In this document: piece after piece, positions 1-7,447 of the stretch | How positions within the stretch are numbered: position 1 is the stretch's first letter | How the letters are laid out: each line of letters starts with the position of its first letter | NCBI GenBank assembly: GCA_045593325.1 | Contig: JAZNWL010000033.1 | Coordinates: 1-39,709 of the forward strand | DNA: 39,709 bases | Direction of reading: 5' to 3' | Source of the DNA: UMGS1484 sp045593325 | GTDB taxonomy: Bacteria; Bacillota; Clostridia; Oscillospirales; Acutalibacteraceae | The notes under the pieces: model-generated | The model's input: the letters and a program-made list of their open reading frames with translations, nothing else | Databases searched by the model: none | Told to the model about the DNA's origin: nothing | Translations under genes and position numbers: made by a program

Positions 1-208
1 AATATCAATCTTAGAGCTGTTCTCGCTCATTCACGCTTTGCGTGTTTTGTGCGTGCTTTCAACGCACTTGCTTTTTTAGAAATTCCAGATTACTGAATTC
101 TAAGGAGTTTTTCCTTCAAAACTTCCTCAAAAAAATCTCGGTGTCCTTCTATCGTTGTTTAATTTTCAAGGTCCGCTTGACTACCTCTCTCGAGGCGCCG
201 TAAGTATG
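1..208 (-). other. Probable rRNA operon 5' leader (16S gene outside window)
   Basis: Read on the minus strand, the segment downstream of two consensus promoters has no convincing ORF. At about 172-140 it carries the ACCTTGAAAATTAAACAACG type of motif that I associate with pre-rRNA leaders of clostridial rrn operons (boxA-like region near the start of 16S or 23S). It runs off the left edge without reaching recognisable 16S sequence. The inverted repeat around 30-60 (cacgctttgcgtg) could be part of a processing stem. The assignment rests on the leader motif and the strength of the promoters, so another strongly expressed non-coding transcript is possible. Confidence 0.55.
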
Positions 209-237
209 AATATACCACACTTACTTCCGTTTGTCAA
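209..237 (-). promoter_or_regulatory. Sigma-A promoter, proximal of a tandem pair
   Basis: On the minus strand TTGACA (237-232) and TATATT (214-209) are separated by exactly 17 bases. This is the promoter nearer to the putative rRNA leader. Confidence 0.75.
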
Positions 238-311
238 GAACTTTTTTCGCTTTTTTTGAAGTTTTTTCAAACTTTCTCAATCCGCGGCGCGCTTTTTTTG
301 AGCGCTCCGCT

Positions 312-340
312 ATAATACCAAATATAAACTCATTTGTCAA
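312..340 (-). promoter_or_regulatory. Sigma-A promoter, distal of a tandem pair
   Basis: On the minus strand TTGACA (340-335) and TATTAT (317-312) have a 17-base spacer. It lies about 100 bases upstream of the proximal promoter, and T/A-rich tracts surround both. Tandem strong promoters are typical of rRNA operons. Confidence 0.7.
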
Positions 341-411
341 CCCCTTTTTTCGATTTTTTTCACTTTTTTTCAATTTATTTTTCAAGGGGCTGCTTAACCG
401 TGAAAATAGCA

Positions 412-440
412 TTGAAACCTGAAGGATTTTATGTTACCAT
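412..440 (+). promoter_or_regulatory. Putative promoter of the pdxK operon
   Basis: TTGAAA (412-417) and TACCAT (435-440) have a 17-base spacer, about 70 bases before the first gene. A second possible -10 (TATAAT-like, about 463-470) lies further downstream. The 1-509 interval otherwise holds only the divergent rRNA-type promoters. Confidence 0.5.
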
Positions 441-509
441 AGCGGTAGATATTTTTTCTTTATATATAATGTAAGAGAACCCCCTTATTCCCCGTTAGGA
501 GTTGGCGTT

Positions 510-1373
510 ATGCAAAAGCGTTTAATAACCATTAGTGATATATCTTGCATGGGCAAATGTTCCCTGACCACCGCCCTGCCTATTATTTCTGCTTTGGGGC
601 ATGAATGTTGTATTCTGCCCACCAGTTTACTTTCGGCACACACTGCCGCGTTCCCCGAATATACCTTTTCGGATCTGACAGAGCAGTTGACCGATATCGT
701 AGGCCATTTTGAAAAACGGAAGGTTGCCTTCCATGGGATTCTTACAGGATACCTGACTGGGCCTGCCCAATCCAAACTGGTGGAGCAATTTATTGAAACT
801 TTTGGCGACCATAAAATTCCTGTGGTGGTGGATCCCATTCTGGGGGACCACGGAAAACTGTATGCAGGATTTACCGATGCCCACGTGAAAGCCGCCCGTG
901 ACCTTTGTCGGCACGCCCACTATATTTTACCAAACCTTACCGAAGCGGCTTTACTTTTGGATCAACCTTTGCCCACCCACAGCGAGAGCTATTCCATGAA
1001 GGAAATTCATGCCCTGGCAAAGGAACTTACCCATTTGCAGGTGAACAAGGTTATCATCACAGGGGTTCCCAAGGACGGCACGGTTGGTATTGTGGGGTAC
1101 GACAAAGAAACCGATGAATGGTTTGAATATTTCAACCGCCGCCAACAAGGGGTATTCCATGGAACGGGAGATATTTTTGCCGCCGCTTTCTTTGGAGGGC
1201 TTTGCCATGGACTTTCCTGGATCACCGCCGCGCAGAAAGCCGCAGATTTCACCACCCAGTGTGTTCGTGCCACTGCCGCTGACCCTACCGCCCGCAGTTA
1301 CGGCACCAATTTTGAAGAATGTTTACACAGTCCTGTTTTGAAAGACCTGATGAATCGGGAGGATGCCCAATGA
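510..1373 (+). CDS. pdxK: Pyridoxal/pyridoxamine kinase (PdxK/PdxY type)
   Basis: This ribokinase-superfamily kinase should phosphorylate pyridoxal, pyridoxamine or pyridoxine to the 5'-phosphate in the cytoplasmic B6 salvage pathway. The 287-residue length matches the family. The N-terminal strand ends in SDISCMGKCSL, GYLTGPAQ lies in the middle, and the catalytic anion-hole motif G218-T219-G220-D221 contains the expected catalytic aspartate. TAGGAG about ten bases upstream supports the ATG at 510. The gene overlaps the next by the ATGA motif and starts a four-gene operon. No thiamin or B6 synthesis gene is nearby, so salvage of vitamin from the medium is likely. The split between PdxK and PdxY naming cannot be settled by eye. 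A ThiD-like HMP kinase role is less likely because of the GYLTGPAQ region. Confidence 0.85.
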   Translation: MQKRLITISDISCMGKCSLTTALPIISALGHECCILPTSLLSAHTAAFPEYTFSDLTEQLTDIVGHFEKRKVAFHGILTGYLTGPAQSKLVEQFIETFGDHKIPVVVDPILGDHGKLYAGFTDAHVKAARDLCRHAHYILPNLTEAALLLDQPLPTHSESYSMKEIHALAKELTHLQVNKVIITGVPKDGTVGIVGYDKETDEWFEYFNRRQQGVFHGTGDIFAAAFFGGLCHGLSWITAAQKAADFTTQCVRATAADPTARSYGTNFEECLHSPVLKDLMNREDAQ

Positions 1374-2047
1374 TCTACCTTGTGGAAGATGATGCCAGTA
1401 TTCGGGAGTTGGTGGTTTACACTTTAAACAGTTCCGGATATGAAACGGTTGGTTTTGCCACTCCTACCTCCTTTTGGGATGCCATGGAAAAGAGTAACCC
1501 CGATTTGATTTTATTGGATATTATGCTCCCGGGGGAAGACGGCATTTCTATTTTGAAAAAACTACGGGATTGCCCAGAAACCCAAGGATTACCCATTATG
1601 ATGGTTACTGCCAAATCGGCAGAGTACGATAAGGTTCAGGGGTTGGACAGTGGGGCTGATGATTACATTACAAAACCCTTTGGGATGTTGGAACTGGTTT
1701 CTCGAGTGAAAGCCCTGCTTCGCCGTACCAAATCCCCGGTCATCCATTCCCTTACCTACGGGGAGATTGCCGTGAACCCCGATGCCCGCACGGTTACGGT
1801 ACAAGGACAACCCGTTGTGGTTACCTTAAAAGAATTTGAATTGCTCCATTTGTTTTTGCAACATCCCGCCAAAGTGTTTGAACGGGAAGAACTGCTGGAA
1901 CGAATTTGGGGATACACCTTCGAAGGGGAAAGCCGAACCTTGGACGTGCACATTCGTACCCTTCGTCAAAAATTAGGAGATTGCGGAAAATATATTGAAA
2001 CGGTGCGAGGCATCGGCTACAAATTGGGAGAGGTGGAACATGACTAA
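1370..2047 (+). CDS. OmpR/PhoP-family response regulator
   Basis: This is a two-component transcription factor of 225 residues. The receiver domain (about 1-115) has the acidic pair D7/D8, the phosphoacceptor D50 in LLDIMLP, T80 and K102 in the TKPF motif. A winged-helix DNA-binding domain (about 130-222) carries the family signatures LTLKEF-like (VTLKEFELL) and RTLDVHIRTLRQKLG. The ATG at 1370 is preferred over an upstream in-frame codon because protein homology begins there (MIYLVEDD), GGGAGG lies 7 bases upstream, and it overlaps the pdxK stop by four bases. The sensor kinase follows with an eight-base overlap, so the two surely form one system. The PhoP/PhoR layout suggests an envelope or phosphate signal. 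No phosphate transporter is nearby, so the ligand is unknown. Confidence 0.88.
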   Translation: MIYLVEDDASIRELVVYTLNSSGYETVGFATPTSFWDAMEKSNPDLILLDIMLPGEDGISILKKLRDCPETQGLPIMMVTAKSAEYDKVQGLDSGADDYITKPFGMLELVSRVKALLRRTKSPVIHSLTYGEIAVNPDARTVTVQGQPVVVTLKEFELLHLFLQHPAKVFEREELLERIWGYTFEGESRTLDVHIRTLRQKLGDCGKYIETVRGIGYKLGEVEHD

Positions 2048-3629
2048 ACGAATTTTTCGTTCCTTGTGTTTTTTATCAACCTTAATTTTAATTTTAGGAT
2101 TCATTTTTACCACCATTGTAACGTATCGTCAAACAACCCTTGAAAGAAAAAACCAATTTCATAATTATGCCTATTATATTCAGGAACTCATTGAACAACA
2201 AGGCATAAAAGCATTGAACTCTGACACTGCCATTGTTAAGGAAAACACTAAGATTGTGTGTAGAAACGGTTCAACCGATGAATTGTTATACACCTTTGAC
2301 CCATCGTTTCCTGAAGATGCTTCCACGTACACCTTCGAAACACGATTAACCGATGGCACCACGCTTCAAATTACAACTGTACTACCCTCTATGCGAGACG
2401 TATTACAAGAGTTACTCCCATCCTATATCATCGTCCTTTGGATCTTTCTTGTTATTACCCTGTCCGTTTCCTATGGGCTTGCCAAATTCATAGTAAAACC
2501 CATTAAAGAAATTGATTTGAAAAGCCCAAAACCGGAGTTGGTATACCCGGAACTAAAACCTTTGGTGCAAAAACTCGCCAACCAAAACCAAACCATTCGT
2601 ACACAAATGGTGGATTTATTTGAACAACAACAAAAGTTCGACACCTTTACCGAGAACATGAGTGAAGGGATGCTGATTGTCGATCGGGAAGGCAAGCTGG
2701 TTTCTTACAATGGGGCGGCATCGGGTATTCTTTCTATTTCTTTGGACCACAAGGGCAAAGAGGTTTCCCATCTTTCCCCCTCCCCTGCTTTTTTGGCGGT
2801 GATGAACGATGCCTTGGAAGGCAAACACGCTCAACAGTTGATTCCTATGTTTGACCGCACCTACCAGGTCATCGGCAACCCCATTAAGGTGAAAGAGGAA
2901 CTCATGGGAGCGGTGCTGGCTTTATTGGACGTTACCGAGCGGGAAGAACGGGACCGACTGCGTCAGGAATTTTCCGCCAACGTTTCCCACGAACTGAAAA
3001 CCCCTTTGACTTCCATTTCGGGATTTGCGGAAATTATGATGAACGGTTTGGCAAAGCCCCAGGACATGCGTCATTTTGCCTCCCGTATTTATGACGAAGC
3101 CCAACGGCTGATTTTACTGATCGGGGATATTATTCAGCTATCCCGTTTGGAAGAAAAGGATTTGTCCGCACAGATTGAACAGGTTGACCTGTATGAAATT
3201 GCTTCAGAAATCTATACCCGTTTACAACACGATGCCAAACAAAAGAAAATTGACTTTCGGTTGCAAGGCAGTTCTTGTTTTGTCCAGGGGATTCCCCACA
3301 TTCTGGATGAAATGATATACAACCTCTGCGACAACGCCATTAAATACAATCGGGAAAAGGGTAGCGTTACCCTAACGGTAATTCCCAGAGAACAGGATAT
3401 CATGGTGGCGGTTGCCGACACGGGAATCGGGATTCCCTTTGAAGAACAAGAACGGGTATTTGAGCGATTCTACCGCATTGACAAAAGCCATTCCAAGGAA
3501 ATCGGCGGCACAGGGCTAGGGCTTTCCATTGTAAAACACGGGGCAGTCTTTCACGAGGCAACCTTGCAACTAGAAAGCGTTCCTGATGAAGGAACCTGCA
3601 TTACCTTGTTATTTCCCAAGTGCCAATAA
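2040..3629 (+). CDS. PhoR-type membrane sensor histidine kinase
   Basis: This is the partner kinase of the preceding regulator, 529 residues. A membrane segment at about 8-28 and a second at about 125-150 bracket an extracytoplasmic sensor region of roughly 100 residues. A PAS-like domain follows (MSEGMLIVDREG, with YNGAASGIL), then the HisKA dimerisation helix with phosphoacceptor H317 in VSHELKTPL. The ATPase domain has the N box (LCDNAIKYN), G1 (ADTGIGIP) and G2 (GGTGLGLSIV). All catalytic elements are intact. The start at 2040 overlaps the end of the regulator gene. A typical HAMP domain is not obvious after the second membrane segment. The PhoR-like order (sensor, PAS, HisKA, HATPase) is clear, but the signal cannot be read from sequence. 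Confidence 0.88.
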   Translation: MTKRIFRSLCFLSTLILILGFIFTTIVTYRQTTLERKNQFHNYAYYIQELIEQQGIKALNSDTAIVKENTKIVCRNGSTDELLYTFDPSFPEDASTYTFETRLTDGTTLQITTVLPSMRDVLQELLPSYIIVLWIFLVITLSVSYGLAKFIVKPIKEIDLKSPKPELVYPELKPLVQKLANQNQTIRTQMVDLFEQQQKFDTFTENMSEGMLIVDREGKLVSYNGAASGILSISLDHKGKEVSHLSPSPAFLAVMNDALEGKHAQQLIPMFDRTYQVIGNPIKVKEELMGAVLALLDVTEREERDRLRQEFSANVSHELKTPLTSISGFAEIMMNGLAKPQDMRHFASRIYDEAQRLILLIGDIIQLSRLEEKDLSAQIEQVDLYEIASEIYTRLQHDAKQKKIDFRLQGSSCFVQGIPHILDEMIYNLCDNAIKYNREKGSVTLTVIPREQDIMVAVADTGIGIPFEEQERVFERFYRIDKSHSKEIGGTGLGLSIVKHGAVFHEATLQLESVPDEGTCITLLFPKCQ

Positions 3630-3644
3630 GAAAGGAACATCTCA

Positions 3645-4088
3645 ATGATTCGTCCCATAACCAAAGAAGATAAAAACATTTTTTTGATTCTTGCCAAAGC
3701 CTTTTATTCTTCACCTGCGGTAGCACATTCGGTGCCCACCAAACATCATCTGATTACTTTTGAACAGTTGATGAAAGACAACACCTATGCCGAATGTTAT
3801 ATGATAGAGTACAACGGCAAGGTGGTTGGATATGCCCTGCTTGCCAAAACCTTTTCCCAGGAAGCGGGCGGCATGGTGGTTTGGATCGAAGAATTATTCA
3901 TTCTGCCGGAATACCGCAACAAGGGTTTAGGCAAAGAATTTTTCACCTTTGTAAAAGAAACCATGGAGCCTCATATTGCCCGTGTTCGATTGGAAGTGGA
4001 GCCTGACAATACCGATGCCATTCGGCTGTACCAACAAATGGGATTTGAAGTTTTATCTTATAAGCAGATGATAAAAGAATGTAAATAA
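3645..4088 (+). CDS. GNAT-family N-acetyltransferase
   Basis: This 147-residue acetyl-CoA-dependent acyltransferase should act in the cytoplasm on an unknown amine. Conserved GNAT features are visible: the central strand WIEELFILPEYRNKGLGKEF holds the R/Q-x-x-G-x-G/A acetyl-CoA pyrophosphate loop (RNKGLG), and LEVEPDNTDAIRLYQQMGFE is the usual C-terminal motif. GAAAGGAAC sits at a proper distance before the ATG, 15 bases after the kinase stop. It is the last gene before an intrinsic terminator, so it is co-transcribed with the two-component system. The substrate is unknown. Confidence 0.8.
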   Translation: MIRPITKEDKNIFLILAKAFYSSPAVAHSVPTKHHLITFEQLMKDNTYAECYMIEYNGKVVGYALLAKTFSQEAGGMVVWIEELFILPEYRNKGLGKEFFTFVKETMEPHIARVRLEVEPDNTDAIRLYQQMGFEVLSYKQMIKECK

Positions 4089-4092
4089 AACG

Positions 4093-4126
4093 AAACCGCT
4101 TGACAGAAATGTCAGGCGGTTTTTGT
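4093..4126 (+). terminator. Intrinsic terminator of the pdxK-kinase-GNAT operon
   Basis: A stem of about 12 pairs (4093-4105 with 4110-4122, one G-U pair) is closed by a GAAA loop and followed by TTTTT. It separates this operon from the M23/ypeB unit. Confidence 0.9.
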
Positions 4127-4153
4127 ATAAAAAATTACCAACGGTTCATACTA
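4125..4153 (+). promoter_or_regulatory. Putative sigma-G-type sporulation promoter
   Basis: GTATA (4125-4129) and CATACTA (4147-4153) with a 17-base spacer match the forespore sigma-G consensus (GNATR, CATNNTA), while no TTGACA/TATAAT pair is present. It lies just after the preceding terminator and 30 bases before the M23 gene. Sigma-G control fits the YpeB gene in the same unit. Sigma-F could read a similar sequence. Confidence 0.5.
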
Positions 4154-4183
4154 ATTTTGAAAACAACAAAGGAGTATGACCGT

Positions 4184-4903
4184 ATGGGAAAAATCAAATT
4201 TGATGATAATAAATCCATTATCAAAAACAAAGCCTTTTACATTGCCTTGGTGGTTTGTCTGGTGGCCTTGGGGCTGACCTCTTATGCCACGGTTACCCGC
4301 CTCAATCAACATCAGGTCACCGAATCGGTTCCTGACACCCCTTCCGCTACGGAATCTTTTTCCGCGGTGGACCAATCGTTAAGCAACGTTTCCTATCCCG
4401 AAGACACAAGCACCCCTGATGACACAGCCGACGACGAATCCCTTGCCACCGCCACCGATTCCCCTGTGGAGGACGACAGCGTACTGGTGGGGGCGGCCCC
4501 CTTTTTCACCTTGCCTGTGGCGGGGGAAATGATAAAAGAGTACGATGAAAAAGCCTTGCAATATTCCGAAACCTACAAAGACTGGCGTTTGCATTTGGGC
4601 ATTGACTTTGCCGGGGAAAAAGGAAGTCCCGTTTATTCCTGCGCTCACGGCGTGGTGGAAGACATTTACAATGACCCTTCCCTTGGAACGGTGGTTGCCA
4701 TTGACCACGGTGAAGGCATTGTTGCCTATTATTGCGGACTCAACACCAAACCTGTGGTAAAAACAGGAGAAGAATTGGAAGCAGGAAAACAAATCGGGGT
4801 GATCGACACCATTCCCAGCGAATGTGTGGAACAACCGCATCTTCATTTTTATATGGAAAAAGACGGGGTACCCATTTCTCCTTTGGATATGATTACCGGG
4901 TAA
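4184..4903 (+). CDS. Membrane-anchored M23 (LytM-type) metallopeptidase, SpoIIQ-like
   Basis: This 239-residue protein has one N-terminal membrane segment (about 17-36), a low-complexity acidic Ser/Thr/Asp-rich linker (about 45-105) and a C-terminal M23 endopeptidase domain outside the membrane. Both zinc motifs are present: H137-x-x-x-D141 (HLGID) and H219-L-H221 (HLHF). It should therefore be an active peptidoglycan endopeptidase rather than a degenerate LytM domain. The ATG at 4184 has AAAGGAG nine bases upstream. An upstream in-frame codon lies inside the terminator and is rejected. It is followed after 16 bases by ypeB, and both lie behind a sigma-G-like promoter, so a role in spore cortex or engulfment is likely. 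It resembles SpoIIQ in layout, but orthology is not proven. Confidence 0.75.
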   Translation: MGKIKFDDNKSIIKNKAFYIALVVCLVALGLTSYATVTRLNQHQVTESVPDTPSATESFSAVDQSLSNVSYPEDTSTPDDTADDESLATATDSPVEDDSVLVGAAPFFTLPVAGEMIKEYDEKALQYSETYKDWRLHLGIDFAGEKGSPVYSCAHGVVEDIYNDPSLGTVVAIDHGEGIVAYYCGLNTKPVVKTGEELEAGKQIGVIDTIPSECVEQPHLHFYMEKDGVPISPLDMITG

Positions 4904-4919
4904 GAAAGGGGCTGTAACC

Positions 4920-6278
4920 ATGTCAAAAAGTTTCAGAAAATCCAGACGAAGAACGGTGCGGTATATCAGTTTTTCGGTTGCCCTGGTGATTGCCCTGGCA
5001 GGAGGAATTGGCACTACGGCAATGACTGCTAACCGTTACCGCACCCAACTGGAATACACCTATGAACGGGGGTTATCGGAACTCTCGGAGCATTTAAACA
5101 AAATTGAAACCACCCTGACCAAGGGCATTTATGCAGGAACGGCGGCAGGCGCCACCAATCTTGCCATGACCCTGTGGAGTGAATCGGGGGCGGCGAAAAG
5201 TTGCCTTTCTCAAATTCCCACCTATGGCACCGACCTTGCCAACACCTATAAATTCCTTTCTCAGGTGGGGGAATATTCCCTGGCTCTTGCCAAAAATCTG
5301 CAACGGGGACAGGGGATCACCGAGGAGGAACATCAAACCCTCACCGAACTTGCCGCCCGCTCACAAACCATGTCCGACACCATTGACGACCTTTGCACCC
5401 AAATGGAGCAATCCGGCGGATGGAAAGACCAGATCTCCAACGTAGTGGAACAAAACGAACCCACCCAGGCGGCTAATACGTTATTTGACAGTTTAAAGAA
5501 TCTGGAAGAAACCGTGTCCGACTACCCTACCCTTTTATATGACGGGCCTTTCTCGGAACACATTTTACAGGCTACTCCCAAACTGTTGGAAGACCTTTCG
5601 GTGGTTACCGAAACAGGCGCTCGCTGGCAACTGGCACATTATCTGAACCTGGATGCCAACACCCTGGGAGAAGCGGTTTTGATGGAAAAAGGAACCATTC
5701 CTTCTTACGTTTATACCACCGACCAACTCACCGCCGCGGTTACCCGCCAAGGGGGACACATCAGTTATTTTAACGTTCTGCGGCAAGTGGGGGAACCCAC
5801 CCTGCAATATGAAGAAGCCGTTCCCATTGCGAAAGCCTTTTTGAAAACCATGGGACTGGGAGAGTTCAAGGAAAGTTATTACACGGTCAGCGAAGGGGTT
5901 TGCCTGATCAACTTTGCCTATCTGGAAGGAGACGTAGTGTGCTACACCGATTTAATTAAAATCGGTGTTGCCTTGGACAACGGCGATATTGTCAGTTACA
6001 ACGCCCAAGGGTATATTATGAACCACACCAACCGCAATCTCCCCACTCCCCGGTATACAGTGAAGGATGCCAAAAAGGTGCTGTCACCTTACGTAACGGT
6101 GAAAAGCAGTGGAATTGCCATTATTCCCTTAAACGCACGGGTGGAAAAACTGTGTTATGAGTTTTTGTGCCAAGGGCAAGAGGAAGAAGAACTGCTGATT
6201 TACGTGAACGCTGACACCCTGGAAGAAGAATCCTTGCTGATTGTACTGAAAACCGATGGGGGCACCTTAACCATTTAA
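4920..6278 (+). CDS. ypeB: Spore germination protein YpeB
   Basis: YpeB is known to stabilise the cortex-lytic enzyme SleB in Bacillus spores and to localise it. This 452-residue protein has an N-terminal membrane segment (about 15-37) after a basic tail, then the typical YpeB helical repeat region (LSELSEHLNKIETTLTKGIY, WSESGAAKSCLSQIP). The C-terminal half carries PepSY-like repeats (EAVPIAKAFLKTMG and a second about 370-450). AAAGGGG lies before the ATG. In Bacillus the partner gene is sleB. Here the adjacent gene is an M23 peptidase, which may be the enzyme it supports. It is the last gene of its unit and ends just before a shared terminator. Confidence 0.85.
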   Translation: MSKSFRKSRRRTVRYISFSVALVIALAGGIGTTAMTANRYRTQLEYTYERGLSELSEHLNKIETTLTKGIYAGTAAGATNLAMTLWSESGAAKSCLSQIPTYGTDLANTYKFLSQVGEYSLALAKNLQRGQGITEEEHQTLTELAARSQTMSDTIDDLCTQMEQSGGWKDQISNVVEQNEPTQAANTLFDSLKNLEETVSDYPTLLYDGPFSEHILQATPKLLEDLSVVTETGARWQLAHYLNLDANTLGEAVLMEKGTIPSYVYTTDQLTAAVTRQGGHISYFNVLRQVGEPTLQYEEAVPIAKAFLKTMGLGEFKESYYTVSEGVCLINFAYLEGDVVCYTDLIKIGVALDNGDIVSYNAQGYIMNHTNRNLPTPRYTVKDAKKVLSPYVTVKSSGIAIIPLNARVEKLCYEFLCQGQEEEELLIYVNADTLEEESLLIVLKTDGGTLTI

Positions 6279-6301
6279 CAAAGAATCATTCCTGTATAGC
6301 G

Positions 6302-6338
6302 AAAAGCCAACCAAGGAGCATTCCTTGATTGGCTTTTT
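6302..6338. terminator. Shared convergent terminator between ypeB and the AEC gene
   Basis: A near-perfect 16-pair hairpin (6302-6317 with 6322-6337, one mismatch) has A runs on the left and T runs on the right. It can end transcription from either strand. Confidence 0.85.
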
Positions 6339-6342
6339 ACTT

Positions 6343-7353
6343 TTATATAATGGCAAGTCCCCGAAGCACAGCGGTAATGAGGAATAAACTTACCATGGAT
6401 GCTACCGAGGTCCACACCACGTATTGGCGAGCCAATTCGTCATCCCCGCCAATGGAAGTCACCATAATGGCGCTGGATACCGCCACGGGAGAACCGAATA
6501 AAGCGATGAGAGAACCATACTCCCCTGCCCCGCAGGAAATCCATCCCAATCGGCAACAAAGATAGGTTAAGGAAAGACCGATAACAGGTGCAATCAACAC
6601 ACGGAACACTGTACCAAACACAATGTTTTTCAGTTTTCCTCCAATGGTTTTGAAATTCAAAAGTCCGCCCATGATGATCAGCGCCAAGGGACCTGAACTT
6701 TGGTGGAGCCAACGAACACATTTAAAAAACCAGGGTAAATTGTTTTCAATGGTAAACAAAGGTTGACCCAATTCATTCAGAGGTAACCAACTGCGGATTG
6801 CCAAACAAACAAGCCCTGCCACGGCTGCTAAAATCAAAGGATTTTTGACAATATCGATAATGATCTTTTTAGGAGAATGACCCTTTTCGCCCCCTGCGTA
6901 CACGGTGAGTAAAATCACCGCCAACACATTGAACAAGGGTATGGTGAATGCCGAAAGCACCGCCGCCATGGCTGCCGCCGAAGCGCCCCCTAAGGATTCC
7001 GCCAGAGGAAGCCCAATAATGGCAAAATTGGAACGGAAAGCGCACTGCACAAACACCCCTTTGGCACCTCTGGGATGGATGAACAGTTTGGAGCAAACCA
7101 GCCCCAAACCGCACAGCAACAAAACCACAGCACAGGAAAACAGCACCAACGACCAGTTGAAAGAGTCAATTCCTTCCACCTCATAAATATTATGAAAAAT
7201 GGTCATGGGTAATAACACCTTGAACACCAATTTGTTGCCAAGGGTTAAAAAGTCTGTATTAAAAAAGTTTGCCCGTTTCAATAAATACCCCAACAGCAAC
7301 AACAACAGCAAGGGCATAACCGCATTAAATGCAAATAAAAATACCGAAATCAA
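6343..7353 (-). CDS. AEC-family (auxin efflux carrier type) permease
   Basis: This polytopic inner-membrane transporter of about 336 residues has some ten membrane segments in two halves separated by a hydrophilic middle loop (around residues 160-205). The AEC family includes malate/malonate and other organic acid carriers. The substrate here is unknown. The N-terminal FNAVMPLLLLLLLGYLLKR is typical. The start is uncertain: a TTG at 7353 has GAGGTG six bases upstream, while the ATG at 7374 lacks a visible ribosome binding site and would add seven residues. It is a single gene between the terminator shared with ypeB and the terminator of the purine operon. No clear promoter of its own was recognised upstream of 7374. 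Confidence 0.8.
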   Translation of the reverse strand: MISVFLFAFNAVMPLLLLLLLGYLLKRANFFNTDFLTLGNKLVFKVLLPMTIFHNIYEVEGIDSFNWSLVLFSCAVVLLLCGLGLVCSKLFIHPRGAKGVFVQCAFRSNFAIIGLPLAESLGGASAAAMAAVLSAFTIPLFNVLAVILLTVYAGGEKGHSPKKIIIDIVKNPLILAAVAGLVCLAIRSWLPLNELGQPLFTIENNLPWFFKCVRWLHQSSGPLALIIMGGLLNFKTIGGKLKNIVFGTVFRVLIAPVIGLSLTYLCCRLGWISCGAGEYGSLIALFGSPVAVSSAIMVTSIGGDDELARQYVVWTSVASMVSLFLITAVLRGLAII

Positions 7354-7402
7354 TGGTTTCACCTCGTTTCCCATTGTACCACAAAGTTCACATTTTGCAA
7401 AC

Positions 7403-7437
7403 AAAAAATCTCCCGCCGTTTATCAGACAGCGGGAGA
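7403..7437 (-). terminator. Terminator at the end of the purine/fhs operon
   Basis: On the minus strand TCTCCCGC (7437-7430) pairs with GCGGGAGA (7416-7409) around a 13-base loop, followed by TTTTTT. It lies directly after the fhs stop codon. Confidence 0.85.
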
Positions 7438-7447
7438 AAAACAATCT

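Noticed and set aside
221..422. Two opposite 63-codon ORFs near the left end
   Set aside because: They lie across consensus promoters and T-rich runs, have Lys- or Phe-rich low-complexity translations and no ribosome binding site.
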